Source: Achatina immaculata (Eukaryota; Mollusca; Gastropoda; Stylommatophora; Achatinidae). Taken from it: a DNA stretch of 64,000 nucleotides. Shown here piece after piece: positions 34,265-44,935 of this stretch (within the stretch, counting starts at the first letter, position 1; every line of letters begins with the position of its first letter). The DNA is taken from the NCBI GenBank assembly GCA_009760885.1, contig CM019703.1:7266459-7330458 (forward strand), given 5' to 3'. The position numbers were made by a program, and so were the translations under genes. The notes below the pieces were generated by a model that saw nothing but the letters and a program-made list of their open reading frames with translations, did no database searches and was not told where the DNA came from.

Positions 34265-34430
34265 TAAAGTAATGTAATAGTCTGAGATTGTCTATGACAT
34301 AAAGATATTGATTTAAGTTCTATTCTATGACATAGAGATCTTGATTTAAGACCTAGTCTGTGACATTGATTTAAGATTTAGTCTACGACATAAAGATCTT
34401 GACTTAAGTTCTATGTTTTATCAAGGATCT
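34265..34430. repeat. about 33-bp tandem repeat, 4-5 copies
   Basis: Units share TCTATGACATAAAGATCTTG and ATTTAAG, with variable spacing. Confidence 0.85.
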
Positions 34431-34454
34431 ACTGTTAACCAACTTGCCACTGTT

Positions 34455-34575
34455 ATTATCTCCTTGCGGACGATGCTGTACTCAAGCTAAACGAGTCAGC
34501 AGTCAGAGCTACCCATGGTTTGTGTCAAAGCTGATGAACCATAGCTGACTAAAAGCCTGGTCTAACACCACGTGG
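34455..34575 (+). mobile_element. family A, diverged 5' fragment
   Basis: AGCTACCCATGGTTTGTGTC and ATGAACCATAGCTGACTAAA resemble the 5' 80 bp of the copy at 43880. The rest is missing. Confidence 0.5.
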
Positions 34576-34888
34576 TACCCCCTGGAAGTAGATATTAATC
34601 GAGTGAATAGGGACTGGAGTGGGCAGGCGAACTCGGTCCTAGAAAGTGGATGTGTAGAACATTAAAATAAAGAAACGCAGGTATCACAGCCTAGTTCAAG
34701 CTGTTACACAGCGCAACCAACTCCCTTTTGAGATCGAACAAAGAATAGGAAGGTATGTAATTGGAAATACAAAATTTTGTTCTTTGCAGAAGGTGCCATG
34801 GCGATGTTGAGTCACAGATTTTAAGTAGGAGTGGGAATAGTGTCTAGTGCCTCCACTGAAATCTCATAGGGAGGTCTGTGTAATTAAA
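34576..34888. other. unassigned sequence
   Basis: No gene seen between the family A fragment and the CTTGT repeat at 34893-34920. Confidence 0.4.
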
Positions 34889-34924
34889 GTCTTGTCATGT
34901 CTTGTCTTGTCTTGTCTTCTGTCT

Positions 34925-35215
34925 CCCTGGAACTACCAACTGGTGTTTCTTTGCAGCCGATGCTGTGGATATGTTGAGGTACAGCATCATGTCGGATTGG
35001 GAGCGGGTTATGGCGGCTTTTTTCAGTCCCAGAGTGCAGCTAAAAATCAGAAGGTCCGCAGTACTTCTTTAACCATGAGGACTGTGGCGATTGCTGCCCT
35101 GTTAGCCAGGCTAGGCCTGTTAGTGGGAGTACCAGCGAAGAGTTGGGGGCAGGGCCTTGGTCAGGTGTGGTTCGCCAACCCGGACCCCATCATGTCAGCT
35201 ATAATGCCCCAACCC
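34925..35215 (-). mobile_element. family A dispersed element, near full length
   Basis: On plus: CTCCCTGGAACTACCAACTG, GCAGCCGATGCTGTGGATAT, ATCATGTCGGATTGGGAGCG, GCTAGGCCTGTTAGTGGGAG and TTGGTCAGGTGTGGTTCGCC. It is preceded by a (CTTGT)n tail and its other end runs into the 35-bp array. Confidence 0.88.
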
Positions 35216-35583
35216 TGACCCCATCATGTCAGCTATAGTGCGTCAACCCTGACCCCATCATGTCAGCTATAGTGCGCCAACCCTGACCCCATCATGTCAG
35301 CTATAGTGCGCCAACCCTAACTTCATCATGTCAGCTATAATGCGCCAACCCTAACGCCATCATGTCAGCTATAATGCGCCAACTTTGACCCCATCATGTC
35401 AGCTATAATGCGCCAACCCTAAAGACATCATGTCAGCTATAATGCGCCAACCCTAAAGACATCATGTCAGCTATAATGCGCCAACCCTAACGCCATCATG
35501 TCAGCTATAATGCGCCAACCCTAACCCCATCATGTCAGCTACGGCGCGCCAACCCTAACGCCAGCATGTCAGCTATGGTGTGT
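35190..35583. repeat. 35-bp minisatellite made from the family A 5' end, about 11 copies
   Basis: Unit GCGCCAACCCTGACCCCATC then ATGTCAGCTATAATG. The same 35 bases occur once at the 5' end of other family A copies (complement of 43905-43940, and 25400-25430), so the array is a tandem expansion of that end. Confidence 0.93.
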
Positions 35584-35866
35584 AATTAAGAAAAAATTAA
35601 TAAGTCAGTTCTGCAGGAAAACCGACATACAAAGTTCATAAAACGTTCAGTGTTTCTAGAACGTCTGGCCACTTCTGAGTACGCGTTGTCCAGTTCTTCA
35701 TAAAACGAATAACGAAATACTTTAGTATCAAGCTTCCACGTGCTGGAGAAGACTGATGGTTCATTATGGAGACTCTCGTGATTTCTTTCTCCGCGTTTTA
35801 GACTGTCCGAGCCGACACAGACGTTAATGGGCTAACGAAGTGGATCTGCTGGAGGAGGAGGAGGAG

Positions 35867-35902
<36 letters not shown>

Positions 35903-36019
35903 ACTCTGAGACCAATAACTATAAAATCACGTGATTACCAGAACGTGAACGTTGAGAAGAACCACGGTTAATCATTCCCCGCTTTACGGCAGTCCAGACA
36001 ACGCGGTGAACGAATTTTA
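35584..36019. other. unassigned sequence with (GGA)n(GA)n at 35850-35900
   Basis: Only the purine repeat is recognisable. Confidence 0.55.
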
Positions 36020-36255
36020 TGAAAATTAGGACAAACAATCATGATAATTTAGAGAAGAGAGTCTGAGGGCAGAAGTGGGGTGGTACATAACGGGAAAAAG
36101 AAAGAGAAGACCAAGGCGAAGATGGCTGCAAGACATCGTTGATGACCTACGAATGGACGCATCAGTAGCAGGGCATCTTGTTTACAACCGAGAGGCCTAC
36201 AGGAGAGCTGTTAGGGAGGCAAAGTTCCGACAAGAGACATGCAAATGACTGACTG
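36020..36255 (+). mobile_element. LINE 3' end, family 2
   Basis: Encodes, with one small frame slip, GYITGKRKR, RPRRRWLQDIVDDLRMDASV, AGHLVYNREAYRRAVREAKF then a stop and GACTGACTGGC. The same C-terminal tail as 2666-2975, here the more intact coding version. Confidence 0.85.
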
Positions 36256-36374
36256 GCTGAGGGCAAACAATAGAAAGGAGAGATACAGCGAAATTTTAAG
36301 TCACAGAAGAAACATACATGGCACTGCATGTCACGGAGAATTATGGATATAATTTTAATACCAATATTTTCGTT

Positions 36375-36430
36375 GAGGCGTCAGCACACTAGAGGCTGAT
36401 GTGGTCCGCGTCATTATATCATAGTCCCTT
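36375..36430 (-). mobile_element. SINE 3' fragment
   Basis: GGCGTCAGCACACTAGAGGC, TGATGTGGTC on plus matches the complement of the SINE 3' region at 40930-40965. Confidence 0.65.
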
Positions 36431-37235
36431 GTAACTTAGAATTATTATTATTATGAACACATTTTAGTTATAAAGGTTAACATTAAATAAGAAGAGAAAA
36501 TTTAGATCGAAAATTTAGAGAACAAGTTAGGAAACCGATTCCCACGACACTAGTGAAAGACCATTACGACTGAACGCTGACAAGTGTAAACAGAAGAAAC
36601 GGACGAACAGACACAATGACGTCGAGGAAGAGATAGGATAGAGAAAGACGGTCGTAAGTACAATAGGTTGGCAATACCATCTGGTAAGTGAAATAGTCGG
36701 GGACGGAACGATAAGAACAAGAAAAAAAAGCCTGACAGACTACAAACGCTTGAAAAGAACTTGGCCGAGATGTGATAACTGGACAAGAACGTTATAACGA
36801 TTTAAGAAAAGCCAAAAGTCTTATTGGGGACTGAAAGTTTGGACACGACGAATAAAGAAACCGGACTAGTAATCAGACAGTAGGTACAGGTAGAAAGTAC
36901 CAAGGGCAAGGGTTGGACATTCGATATCGCTAAACTGGCAGGTTATGATTCAGGAACCAATCAAATACCGATTGGTCAGTTCATCAAACCAGACTCCAAG
37001 ATAAAACTAGGGACCGAAAGAGACAGGGGAGATACGCACAGGGAGGTAAACACAGACTCGTGGGGTGGGGGGGGGGGGCAGAACTAAAACTCCGACACCA
37101 AGATACTCAGAGACGAAAATACGAAGATACAAAATACTCAGAGACGAAGATACTCAGATAGGAACAGACAAACATTCACAGATTGATATAGTAGGAGATT
37201 TAGAGATATAGATTTAGTTGAAGTGCACCTTGCGA
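36431..37235. other. unassigned sequence
   Basis: No gene. A G12 run near 37065 and a short GATACTCAGAGACGAA repetition at 37103-37160. Confidence 0.5.
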
Positions 37236-37237
37236 AA

Positions 37238-37238
37238 T

Positions 37239-37275
<37 letters not shown>

Positions 37276-37290
37276 AAGAGAAAGAGAGAG
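37238..37290. repeat. (GA)n microsatellite
   Basis: GA with GAAA interruptions. Confidence 0.95.
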
Positions 37291-37334
37291 TAGAATCAGA
37301 TAGTCATGCTAATGTGATGAAACTAAGAGCTAGA

Positions 37335-37578
37335 TCGATATGCAGATACAACGAAAACCACGGTTGTCACGCAATCCCGCTTCTGAGACCCACCAAGAAT
37401 ACAGGCTCAAGCCCTGCGATACTCTGAACCAATTATGGTCCTCTCTGAGATCTCGTGTGGTCCTTTGGGGGACCACACGGGGGACCACAGGACCTATCGA
37501 AGACAACAGGTGTAAATTCAGGATGATCACAGGGCAGTCTTGGTGGTAGAAGCGAACGAAGAAGAAGAAGAAGATATG
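37335..37578 (+). mobile_element. possible retroposon ending in (GAA)n
   Basis: About 225 bp of non-repetitive sequence ends in AGCGAACGAAGAAGAAGAAG. It contains an inverted pair GTGGTCC...GGACCAC around 37458-37490. The poly-GAA end resembles those of families A and B, but I see no second copy here, so the assignment is inference. Confidence 0.35.
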
Positions 37579-37659
37579 CAGATACTTAGGACAACTAGTG
37601 AATAGTCATCCAGATCGTATATAGTGAACAGAAAGAACTCGACTTGTATTTAGTCAAAG

Positions 37660-37712
37660 GTTCATGTGAGAGAGAGAGAGAGAGAGGGGAGAGAGAGAGA
37701 GAGAGAGAGATT
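37660..37712. repeat. (GA)n microsatellite
   Basis: GA units with a GGGG interruption. Confidence 0.95.
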
Positions 37713-37934
37713 ATCTACAAATGCTCGTGTAGTCCAGTTGATATGCACTTTAAGAATGAGTTCTCTGTTGTTTATGCATTTCTATTGAACTTCTGGAAAT
37801 TCTACGGCCATTTTGACAAGAGTCATCTGATGTAAACAAACGTGTAACTCTCGGCCCCAGCGAATGGAGTCACGGTACTTGTGCAAGACTTTTCTGCGTG
37901 ACATTCCAGCACAAACAACATAATAATGTTATAT

Positions 37935-38085
37935 CATACCTGGGCGTCTTTTTCTTCCCTCAACTCCAGAAGAAGCTGGGTACCCATTTCTACATCTGGT
38001 AACTGGGACGCCTCCAGCCGGATTTGATCCGCAGATATTTCGCTTGAAGGATGAGTCCACTAACCACTAGGCCGTTCAAACAACC
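37935..38085 (-). mobile_element. tRNA-derived SINE, 5' half
   Basis: The minus strand has an A box (GGCCTAGTGGTTAGTGGA), B box (GCGGATCAAATCC) and body (AGAAATGGGTACCCAGCTTC, TTCTGGAGTTGAGG), matching 7525-7670. The 3' part is missing. Confidence 0.88.
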
Positions 38086-38134
38086 AAACTGAGAGTGACC
38101 ATGATATTATGCTAAAGAACGGGAGCTTAGTTAG

Positions 38135-38195
38135 TGCTTGATCATATCCCATGAAAGCACTCTGCATGATCATATCCCATGAAAGCACTCTCCGT
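38135..38195. repeat. 31-bp direct duplication
   Basis: GATCATATCCCATGAAAGCA, CTCTGC / CTCTCC appears twice in succession. Confidence 0.9.
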
Positions 38196-38367
38196 CACGC
38201 GCTGTTGTATAACTCTGATCTAGGTAGCAGAAGCATATATCTACGGTGGTGCAGCTTCGTGCTAAGCTTTCTTCTTGAATCACAGCCGAGAAATGATGAG
38301 AGATGAACCATGTCAACCTTCGTCTTAAAAAACGCGAGTGGAGCAGATAGGAGTTGGGTGTTATGCG

Positions 38368-38516
38368 ACTTCTCGGGTATTATGCTGCCCATCAGCTTCT
38401 CGGGCATCGTGCTGCCCGTCAGCTTCTCGGGGCATCGTGCTGCCCATTACCTTCTCGGGCATCGTGCTGCCCATCAGCTTCTCGGGCATCGTGCTGCCCA
38501 TCAGCTTCTCTCATAA
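38368..38516. repeat. 27-bp minisatellite, 5-6 copies
   Basis: Units CTTCTCGGGCATCGTGCTGC, CCATCAG. GC-richer than its surroundings. Confidence 0.94.
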
Positions 38517-38784
38517 TTAATTCCGCCAGTGTTTTACTGAATATACCACCACAGTAGCAGCAACACAATTTGTGTTACACAACAAAGTCTTCCTACCCCT
38601 GCGTCTTTCTATCTTTAGGTTTGAACCCTTATTCTTGTGGCATGAGCTTTGCCAGCTCCTCCGAGCCACTTGACTGATGATTAAATCTCTCATGGATGGC
38701 AGACATTTGTTGTGCGTGAGGCCCGGATTATTGGCACTTTTCATCGGGAATAGACTATTTTGAAGCTTGCAGGGAAAAAAAAAA

Positions 38785-38880
38785 ACCACTTGTAAGGATC
38801 AGGAATCGAACCAGGGCGACTTCCGTGACTAGCAACTATTCTATCGCTAGGCCTCAAATAGCCTCAACGCAAACTTAAAC
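38785..38880 (-). mobile_element. tRNA-like SINE head, different from the main SINE
   Basis: The minus strand reads TTGAGGCCTAGCGATAGAAT (A-box-like) and GCCCTGGTTCGATTCCTGAT (strong B box) about 45 bp apart. It does not continue into the main SINE body. An A10 tract on plus (T on minus) follows. It could be a tRNA pseudogene. I could not draw a full cloverleaf. Confidence 0.5.
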
Positions 38881-40368
38881 ATGTAGACAGAGATGAAGAC
38901 TCTATGACGGAACTGTTTTACCTGAAGTGGACAAGTGTAGGAGAAGAAAAGGTTATAAAGTATATTTTCTTTTATTGTTATTTCTTATATTATGTGTTAT
39001 TTTGATGCCACAGGAGTTTGCTGATTACATAGATTATACATTAACATCTTACAACAAAGAAAGGAACACGAATAATATTCTGGCATACGATCTCTCTTCG
39101 CACTATCTTATCTCTCATTCTTTCCTACATATTAAAACAACACATATTTATGAAGGGAAAAAAACATGAATAAGATTCTTCATCAGTTAATCATCAGTTT
39201 ATATTGTTGTTAGTCATCAGTTTATATTATCAACAAAATATAATACATTTCTTTTAATATTTGGTTCCTCTAAAATGTACCAACAATGGAATAACTGAAA
39301 TCAGTGTAACATCTTAGGTAATGTGGGTTAGTTGGTTTACAACGAAATCGCCCCATACATAAATCTCAATTTGTTTATCATCCCTAAATGATTGTATGTT
39401 ATGATTGTGACAAACCGAACTGTTGGCAAGAAAAGGGTATAACAAACACATGCATATACATAAAATCCAATCACATAAATTATGTGCACATAACAAAATC
39501 ATCATCGCATATCATCGTAATCATCTAATCTCACCTAGAGCGCTAGGGCTGTCAATCAACCTAGGTTTTGCTATGTTCTTATCTCTTCCCTTACGCAAGG
39601 AAAAGAGTGCTATTTACAAAAAGAAAGAAACGGAAGAGAAAACTGCATTTATAATGAAACGTTATTAACGAATCAGACGAAAAAAGAGAAAGAAAGGGAG
39701 GGAAAAAAAAGAAGACATTTCATTAGACAGACAAGCTACGCCAAGAAGTTTGGGAATCTTTTTTTTTTGTTTTTTTCCCAAGTGTCATCTAGTCAAAAGC
39801 CCGTGGATCATTTACTGCCAGTCCTTAGATGTTGTCATATTGACTCGCGCGGTAGCTGAGCCCAATGTCTGCGTTTATCAGATAATCTAGAAAATTTCCA
39901 AGTGCTTCTTCCCTTTTCATAATATTGATCTTTCTATATACAGGAATCTAACAGAGCAGACATGTAGGCTTATAGATCTTGTATATGAGAAAGGTCCAAG
40001 AAAAACACTGCCAGCAATGAGGACGCCATTTCTCTGACAGCCCGGTCTCTGGAACGAGTTGATGATGGCCACATTTTCAAGTGCTTATCAAAAGAGCGCT
40101 GCCGGTTTAATCAGCGTGAGCACTGAGAGGCTGTCAGATCGCTGACTGGCTGAGCAATATTCCCAAGTCCAGTTTTGTTGGAGTTTTGAAATCTCATAAT
40201 AAAATAGACGTCGAATATTTTTCTCCCCGCAGGCAAGCTGTTATATAGCGGAGTAGGAAAGTCGTTCGGAAATAATTCCGTCTAGTTTAGTTGGGGTCTA
40301 GTTTTGTACAAATGTGATACAAGAAAAAGAAACTTAATTAAGCAGTTTTGTCAGGAACCCGCTTTACA
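38881..40368. other. unassigned, mostly unique-looking sequence
   Basis: 1.5 kb without visible repeats or convincing reading frames. Confidence 0.5.
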
Positions 40369-40372
40369 GCAT

Positions 40373-40464
<92 letters not shown>
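40373..40464. repeat. (GACA)n(GATA)n compound microsatellite
   Basis: About 11 GACA units followed by 12 GATA units. Confidence 0.97.
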
Positions 40465-40858
40465 CGGGTCAGAAAGAAAGAGAGATTCTAATTGTGCGTG
40501 TATAATTGCAATCAAAATATACATAAACTCGACGCCTAGTTTGACTCTTGTCATTTACGCTACCATAAAAGACCCTCTCTCTCCGCTGTACTAACAGCAG
40601 CAGGTTTCCGTATTACTTCAGCTGGCCAGAGGTGTATGAACCGATGTTCTTGTCTAGGGTAGTGGAGCCAAACGGAAAGCCTGTTTCTTGGATTCAGTCT
40701 AGAAATTTAAGAGCACCATCATAGCCCTCTCCCTATCCTACTCGGCGCTGTTACTTCACAAATAAATCTCACAGTCAGTGATTTATTTAAACAACAATAA
40801 TAATAATAATATACGTAATGAGAGACAGGGAAGCAGAGAGACAGAGAGAGGCAGACAG
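40465..40858. other. unassigned sequence
   Basis: No gene recognised. An AAT run at 40793-40812. Confidence 0.45.
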
Positions 40859-40859
40859 A

Positions 40860-41130
40860 GAGAGGGATGCTGCTTTGTCATGGCGTGGAGCAGTGGGGAT
40901 AAGCTGTTAGTGACCACATTGTCCTTGACCTGTCGGCACACTAGAAAGTGATGTGGTCAGAGCGTTATGCCTGCCTGCCTGCCTGCCTCTGTCTTCTCTC
41001 CCACTAAAATAGAGCCATAGACCCGCATTCTACATCTGGGTGACTTGGTCGCTTTTGGCTGGACTTGAACCACTGAGCCCCGCCAACGAGAATCGAGCCG
41101 CGCTAACCGCTGCGCCACTCAAGCGCGCAA
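40860..41130 (-). mobile_element. tRNA-derived SINE, near full length
   Basis: The minus strand has an A box (GTGGCGCAGCGGTTAGCGC) and B box (AGTGGTTCAAGTCC), a body, then GACCACATCACTTTCTAGTG and TGCCGACAGGTCAAGGACAA as in 7680-7740. A (GCCT/AGGC)n microsatellite of five to six units at 40974-40987 lies inside the body. Confidence 0.88.
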
Positions 41131-41149
41131 GTAGGTGGTAGATTCAATA

Positions 41150-41186
41150 TATTTCTTTCTTTCTTTCTTTTTTTCTTTCTTTCTTT
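41150..41186. repeat. (TTTC)n microsatellite
   Basis: Adjacent to the SINE 5' end and leading into the 43-bp array. Confidence 0.93.
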
Positions 41187-41478
41187 AACTGCCTAGATTT
41201 TATGCTAGTCCTTTTCACTTTAACTCTTCAGCTGCCTAGATTTTATTCTAGTCTTTTTCACTTTAACTCTTTAACTGCCTGGATTTTATTCTAGTCTTTT
41301 TCACTTTAACTCTTTAACTGCCTGGATTTTATTCTAGTCTTTTTCACTTTAACTCTTTAACTGCCTGGATTTTATTCAAGTCTTCTTCACTTTAACTCTT
41401 TAACTGCCTGGATTTTATTCTAGTCTTTTTAACTCTTTAACTGCCTGGATTTTATTCTAGTCTTTAACTCTTTCACTC
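41187..41478. repeat. 43-bp minisatellite, about 7 copies
   Basis: Units CTGCCTGGATTTTATTCTAG, TCTTTTTCACTTTAACTCTT, TAA. The last copies lose the CACTTT segment. Confidence 0.94.
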
Positions 41479-41689
41479 CTGATTTAATTTCCATGCTCCA
41501 CCAGAGAAAAAAAAAATTATGAAAAATTTTGGCAGAAAGAAACTGGAAGGAAGTTGCTCCTGATGGACTGGGTTAGAAATATGTTACTTTTCATTTTACT
41601 CGTATTTAAATTTTGCCTTAGTTTCGCTATGAGCATTGATTCATACAGGTGTGTCAAGATTTACTAACTCTGCAAGTGTTTTTCTGAGG

Positions 41690-42140
41690 TGTCGTCTATT
41701 TCTTTAAGTAATTTCTTCCCTTACTGTTGAGTAATCTCTGCTGTTTATGTAAAGTAGTCTCTTCTATTACCACTGGGTAATTTTTTTTTTTTTTTACTGT
41801 TAAGTAATCTCTTCCGTTGCTTTAAATAATCTCATCTGCAACTTTTAGTTACTTGTTCTATTACTATTAAGTAATTTCTGCTGTTAGTGTAATCTCTATT
41901 GTTACTGTTGTTACAGTAATTTTTTGTTGTTACTGTTAAGTAATCTCTTCCGCTACTACAAGGTATCTCTTTTGCTGCCGTTAAGTAATATCTTCTGCAC
42001 CATCATTTAATCTCTGCTGTTACGGTAAAGTAAATCTCTGCTGTTACTTTTACATTAATCTCTGCTGGTTTCTGTTAAGTAATTTCTTCTGCTGCTTTTA
42101 AGTAATCTTTTCTGTCACACTTAAGTAGTCTCTTCTGTTC
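41690..42140. repeat. degenerate 24-28-bp repeat, about 16 copies
   Basis: Imperfect copies of TTACTGTTAAGTAATCTCTT, CTGC. Confidence 0.8.
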
Positions 42141-42998
42141 CTGGAGAAACAAATGACTGACGCAAATATCCTCTAAAGACCTTCACTATTCTGTACTGAA
42201 AAAAAAAAAGAAAAGAAGAAGGGCAGACAGCAGTTACAAGAAATCTATAGGGAGAAAATTTTACAAACATTATTCTGGTTAAACATCCTGGAATAAGCCA
42301 ATCATGGCAATGTTACAACATAGTAACCTTTCGTCTGAACTTTACTGTACGTAAATTATTCCCAGCACCAACCCCCCCTCCCCCTCCCCCCTCGCTTCAT
42401 GGACTGGTATAGTTATTGCCAGCATCTGAACCATCGTTGACTGGCTGTTAGTCTTAAATCGATAAATGTTTTTCATCAATCACAAGATAACAGGAGATGT
42501 GTAAACTGTTCATATACCATTCAGTTCCGGTCTTCTTCAGATTTCTGGACGTAGCCAAGGAAGGAAAGGGGAGTGCTCATTATGATGGGGGGAAAAAAAA
42601 CCGAAAGGGAAGAAATGCAGTTGAGAAGTCAGGCCTTGTTAACTGGGCTCAGAGCGGGATAGAAGTGTTTAGATTCCGGCAAACTTTCCTTCCTCCAGCC
42701 TGTAAGGCTTTATATTCCAGAGGCAGGATCTCTTTGAAGGCGTTTTTAATTAAGTTTCCGATCCAGTGCTCGGACCTGGGTTTGTTTATGTGCATTAAAT
42801 CTTTAGGCCATGAAAGAAGTGTATTAGATGATTTTTTTTTTTTGTTTACTATCTCTGAAACAATACAGTGGACAAAGAGAATGTAACAGATTTTATCAGA
42901 TACAAAATCTGAGGGAAGAGACCACAGAAATATGATAATATTTTTACGATTACTTATTCGTATTAATTATTATATTAATTACTTGTTATTACTGAAAA
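42141..42998. other. unassigned sequence
   Basis: The open frame at 42497-42886 has no recognisable motif. C-rich run at 42376-42395. Confidence 0.45.
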
Positions 42999-42999
42999 A

Positions 43000-43068
43000 A
43001 AACTGCTATGACCCGTTCCCAAGCCGACACTGTACTGTCCCTTAACACGTGTTCACGGTTCCAGGAAA
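43000..43068 (+). mobile_element. family A, 3' fragment
   Basis: CTGCTATGACCCGTTCCCAA, GCCGACACTGTACTG and GGTTCCAGG correspond to the 3' third of family A (compare 28000-28075), directly followed by (GAA)n. Confidence 0.75.
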
Positions 43069-43145
43069 ATAGAAGAAGAAGAAGAAGAAGAAAAAGAAGA
43101 AGAAGAAAGAAGAGAAGAAGAAAAAGAAGAAGGAAAGAAAGACAA
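43069..43145. repeat. (GAA)n tail at a family A end
   Basis: AGAAGAAGAAGAAG with AAA interruptions, purine only. Confidence 0.94.
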
Positions 43146-43515
43146 GAACAAAGAAAGAAAGAAGAAAACGAATGTATTAAACAGGACGTCATTGTGTAAC
43201 TGCACTTGTGAAACAACTTATCAAAACTCTGCTCTCTGAAACAGTGGCCAGGTCTTCATATCCTAACCACGGAGATTGTTACAAACAACCGGAAACCAGC
43301 AGTTACAAGACAGACCATCCATCACCCACATCAAAACGCCGACAATGTATCCGAGACTTTGTATATCTCCGAAATGAGAGCAACTTTAGTGCACCTGATC
43401 GATTACAAAAGTAGACGTGGCAGTAAAAACGTCCAGTGAAATATTTACAGGTCTCCCCGTCTGGGCTCTTATCCCGAACTCACCGGCCATAAAATCTACC
43501 TGTTTCTTTCTTTAG

Positions 43516-43643
43516 AACCCGACCAGAAGCCCCTTCAAGTCCAGAAGTTTTATGATCTGGTGGCTCTTCTGGGCCTTCACTTGGACGATAGCGCAGTAAA
43601 AGCAGCTATAGAGAGTCCAAGGGAAGACAATGATAACTGTTAA
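43516..43643 (+). CDS. putative terminal exon of an unidentified protein
   Basis: A pyrimidine tract (CTGTTTCTTTCTTTAG, AG at 43514-43515) is followed by AA and 41 sense codons: PDQKPLQVQKFYDLVALLGL, HLDDSAVKAAIES, PREDNDNC, then TAA at 43641. The peptide has ordinary composition, a likely amphipathic helix and an acidic tail, unlike the repeat translations all around it. An ATTAAA variant poly(A) signal occurs about 110-130 bases later (43753, 43766). No upstream exon was found, so the gene, if real, begins outside the region I can decode. A chance match or an old transposon piece remains possible. Confidence 0.3.
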
Positions 43644-43878
43644 TTGGCGCTCTCTGTGTGTGTACAGGGAAGACAGGGGTCCAATTTTCTCTCCCGCTTA
43701 TACTCCACCGTCGGCGGACGTTAAAGTGCGTAGATGAGGCCGCGATAAAGCCCATTAAAACGTACCATTAAAACATGGTGGCGTTGTTTAAGAAGAAAGA
43801 AGTACTATACAGCACTTACAGCCGGGCTGTGGGTTTAGGTACTGTCTGAAGCTGAAGTTTTGGGAAGAAAACGCTATC
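43644..43878. other. unassigned sequence, possible 3' UTR
   Basis: Follows the putative exon. It contains AATTGGCGCTCTC and two ATTAAAAC motifs but nothing else recognisable. Confidence 0.3.
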
Positions 43879-43879
43879 C

Positions 43880-44195
43880 GTTCTGGCATTCAGCGACCCA
43901 TGGCTGACATGCTAGCGTAAGTTTTGGCAAACCATCGCTGACCAAGACCCTGTCCCACTTCTCCATTACCACCCCCCCCCCAGTAGAAGACCTAATCTGA
44001 CCAACGGGGCAGGGATCGCCATAGTCCTCATGGTGGTGGAGTCCGTTAAAGAAGTTTTGCCCACCCTCTGGTTTTTATATCCACTCAGTGACTGAAGCCT
44101 CTGTCATCTGCTCCCCATCCGATATAATGCTGTGCCTCAACATCTTCGCTGTATCAGCTGCAAAGACATCAGCTCGCAGGCCCGGGGAGAGTGAA
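43880..44195 (+). mobile_element. family A dispersed element, reference copy
   Basis: The clearest copy. 5' GCGACCCATGGCTGACATGC, TGACCAAGACCCTGTCCCAC, CCAACGGGGCAGGGATCGCC, TGGTGGTGGAGTCCGTTAAA, GCTCCCCATCCGATATAATG, CGCTGTATCAGCTGCAAAG, then CCCGGGGAGAG and (GAA)n at 44195-44212. About 315 bp. No reading frame or tRNA-like promoter is evident. The terminal (GAA)n suggests a retroposed element with a trinucleotide tail. Confidence 0.88.
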
Positions 44196-44287
44196 GAAGA
44201 AGAAGAAGAAGAATGGAAGGGATCAGGGTTTTTCTTTTTTTTTCCCGTGCCACATCATCGATGCTGTTTGGATTTGCCGATTCGAAG

Positions 44288-44398
44288 TTCTTTTTTCTTT
44301 TAAATGAATTGTCTTCTTTTAAATGAACTGTCTTCTTTTCAATGAATTGTCTTCTTTTCGAGGATTTGTCTTCTTTTGTTCAATGAATTGTCTGTATT
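44288..44398. repeat. about 20-bp tandem repeat, 5 copies
   Basis: CTTCTTTTCAATGAATTGT and TCTTCTTTTAAATGAACTG variants. Confidence 0.9.
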
Positions 44399-44655
44399 TT
44401 TGGAAACGGATTGATCACGTGCTCCGAAAAGACCTCAGAAACATCGATGAAATAACCATGCGATGGACGCCTGTGGCGGAGTTGGGGGGGGGGGAGGGGG
44501 AGAGGACGGCCAGAGACAACCTGTAGAAACAGAAAAAAACAGGCAGCATGCAACACAGCCAGGACAACAACCATAGGCTTGCTACAGACCAGGAGAAATG
44601 GAGAGTAATTTACTGCTCGCCCTGCAGGACGCCACAAGGCCCTACTGTGACGTGA
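44398..44655 (+). mobile_element. LINE 3' end, family 6
   Basis: Encodes KRIDHVLRKDLRNIDEITMR, WTP.., then after a stop SMQHSQDNNHRLATDQEKWR and CRTPQGPTVT. A G10 run interrupts it. Related in layout to 55030-55260. Broken by a stop (CTGTAG) at about 44520. Confidence 0.8.
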
Positions 44656-44668
44656 CCGCTTTAATGTC

Positions 44669-44935
44669 CAGGGGTTGTCAAGCTTTCTCTGCCCCATGCG
44701 CTCTTATCACCATGTGTCAGGATGTCATGTCCCCCCGCCCCTGCCTTTTCTACGCCCCCTTTTCCAAGATTGCCTGGACTCAAAAGAATCGTGCTCTATA
44801 GAAAGATCAATGTTCCAACAGTTTGAGTCTTTCAAGCTGTGACCTCAGGTTCTTTATCTTCACTACCGTCCCCTGTTAACCTCCACCCGGAGGGAGGGCG
44901 ATTGCCCCTTGTTTTAGAACCCCTGGTCTAGATGA
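44669..44935. mobile_element. hAT-like MITE
   Basis: The left end CAGGGGTTGTCAAGC and right end (complement) CAGGGGTTCTAAAAC form inverted termini of the hAT MITE type. About 267 bp, no transposase. An 8-bp duplication is not clear (TTAATGTC and GTCTAGAT). It starts about where the family 6 LINE ends, suggesting insertion into or beside it. Confidence 0.6.

Noticed and set aside
35190..35583. CCAACCCTAACCC resembling telomere repeats
   Set aside because: Unit is 35 bp and derived from family A. No TTAGGG/CCCTAA series.
42497..42886. 129-codon frame with some ordinary composition
   Set aside because: No domain, start context or splice sites recognised. Contains translated poly-A and poly-T stretches.
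43208..43414. Possible reverse-transcriptase fragment (RQCIRDFVYLRNESNF)
   Set aside because: Only a faint similarity to the DF-YLG block of LINE polymerases and no second block. Too weak to annotate.
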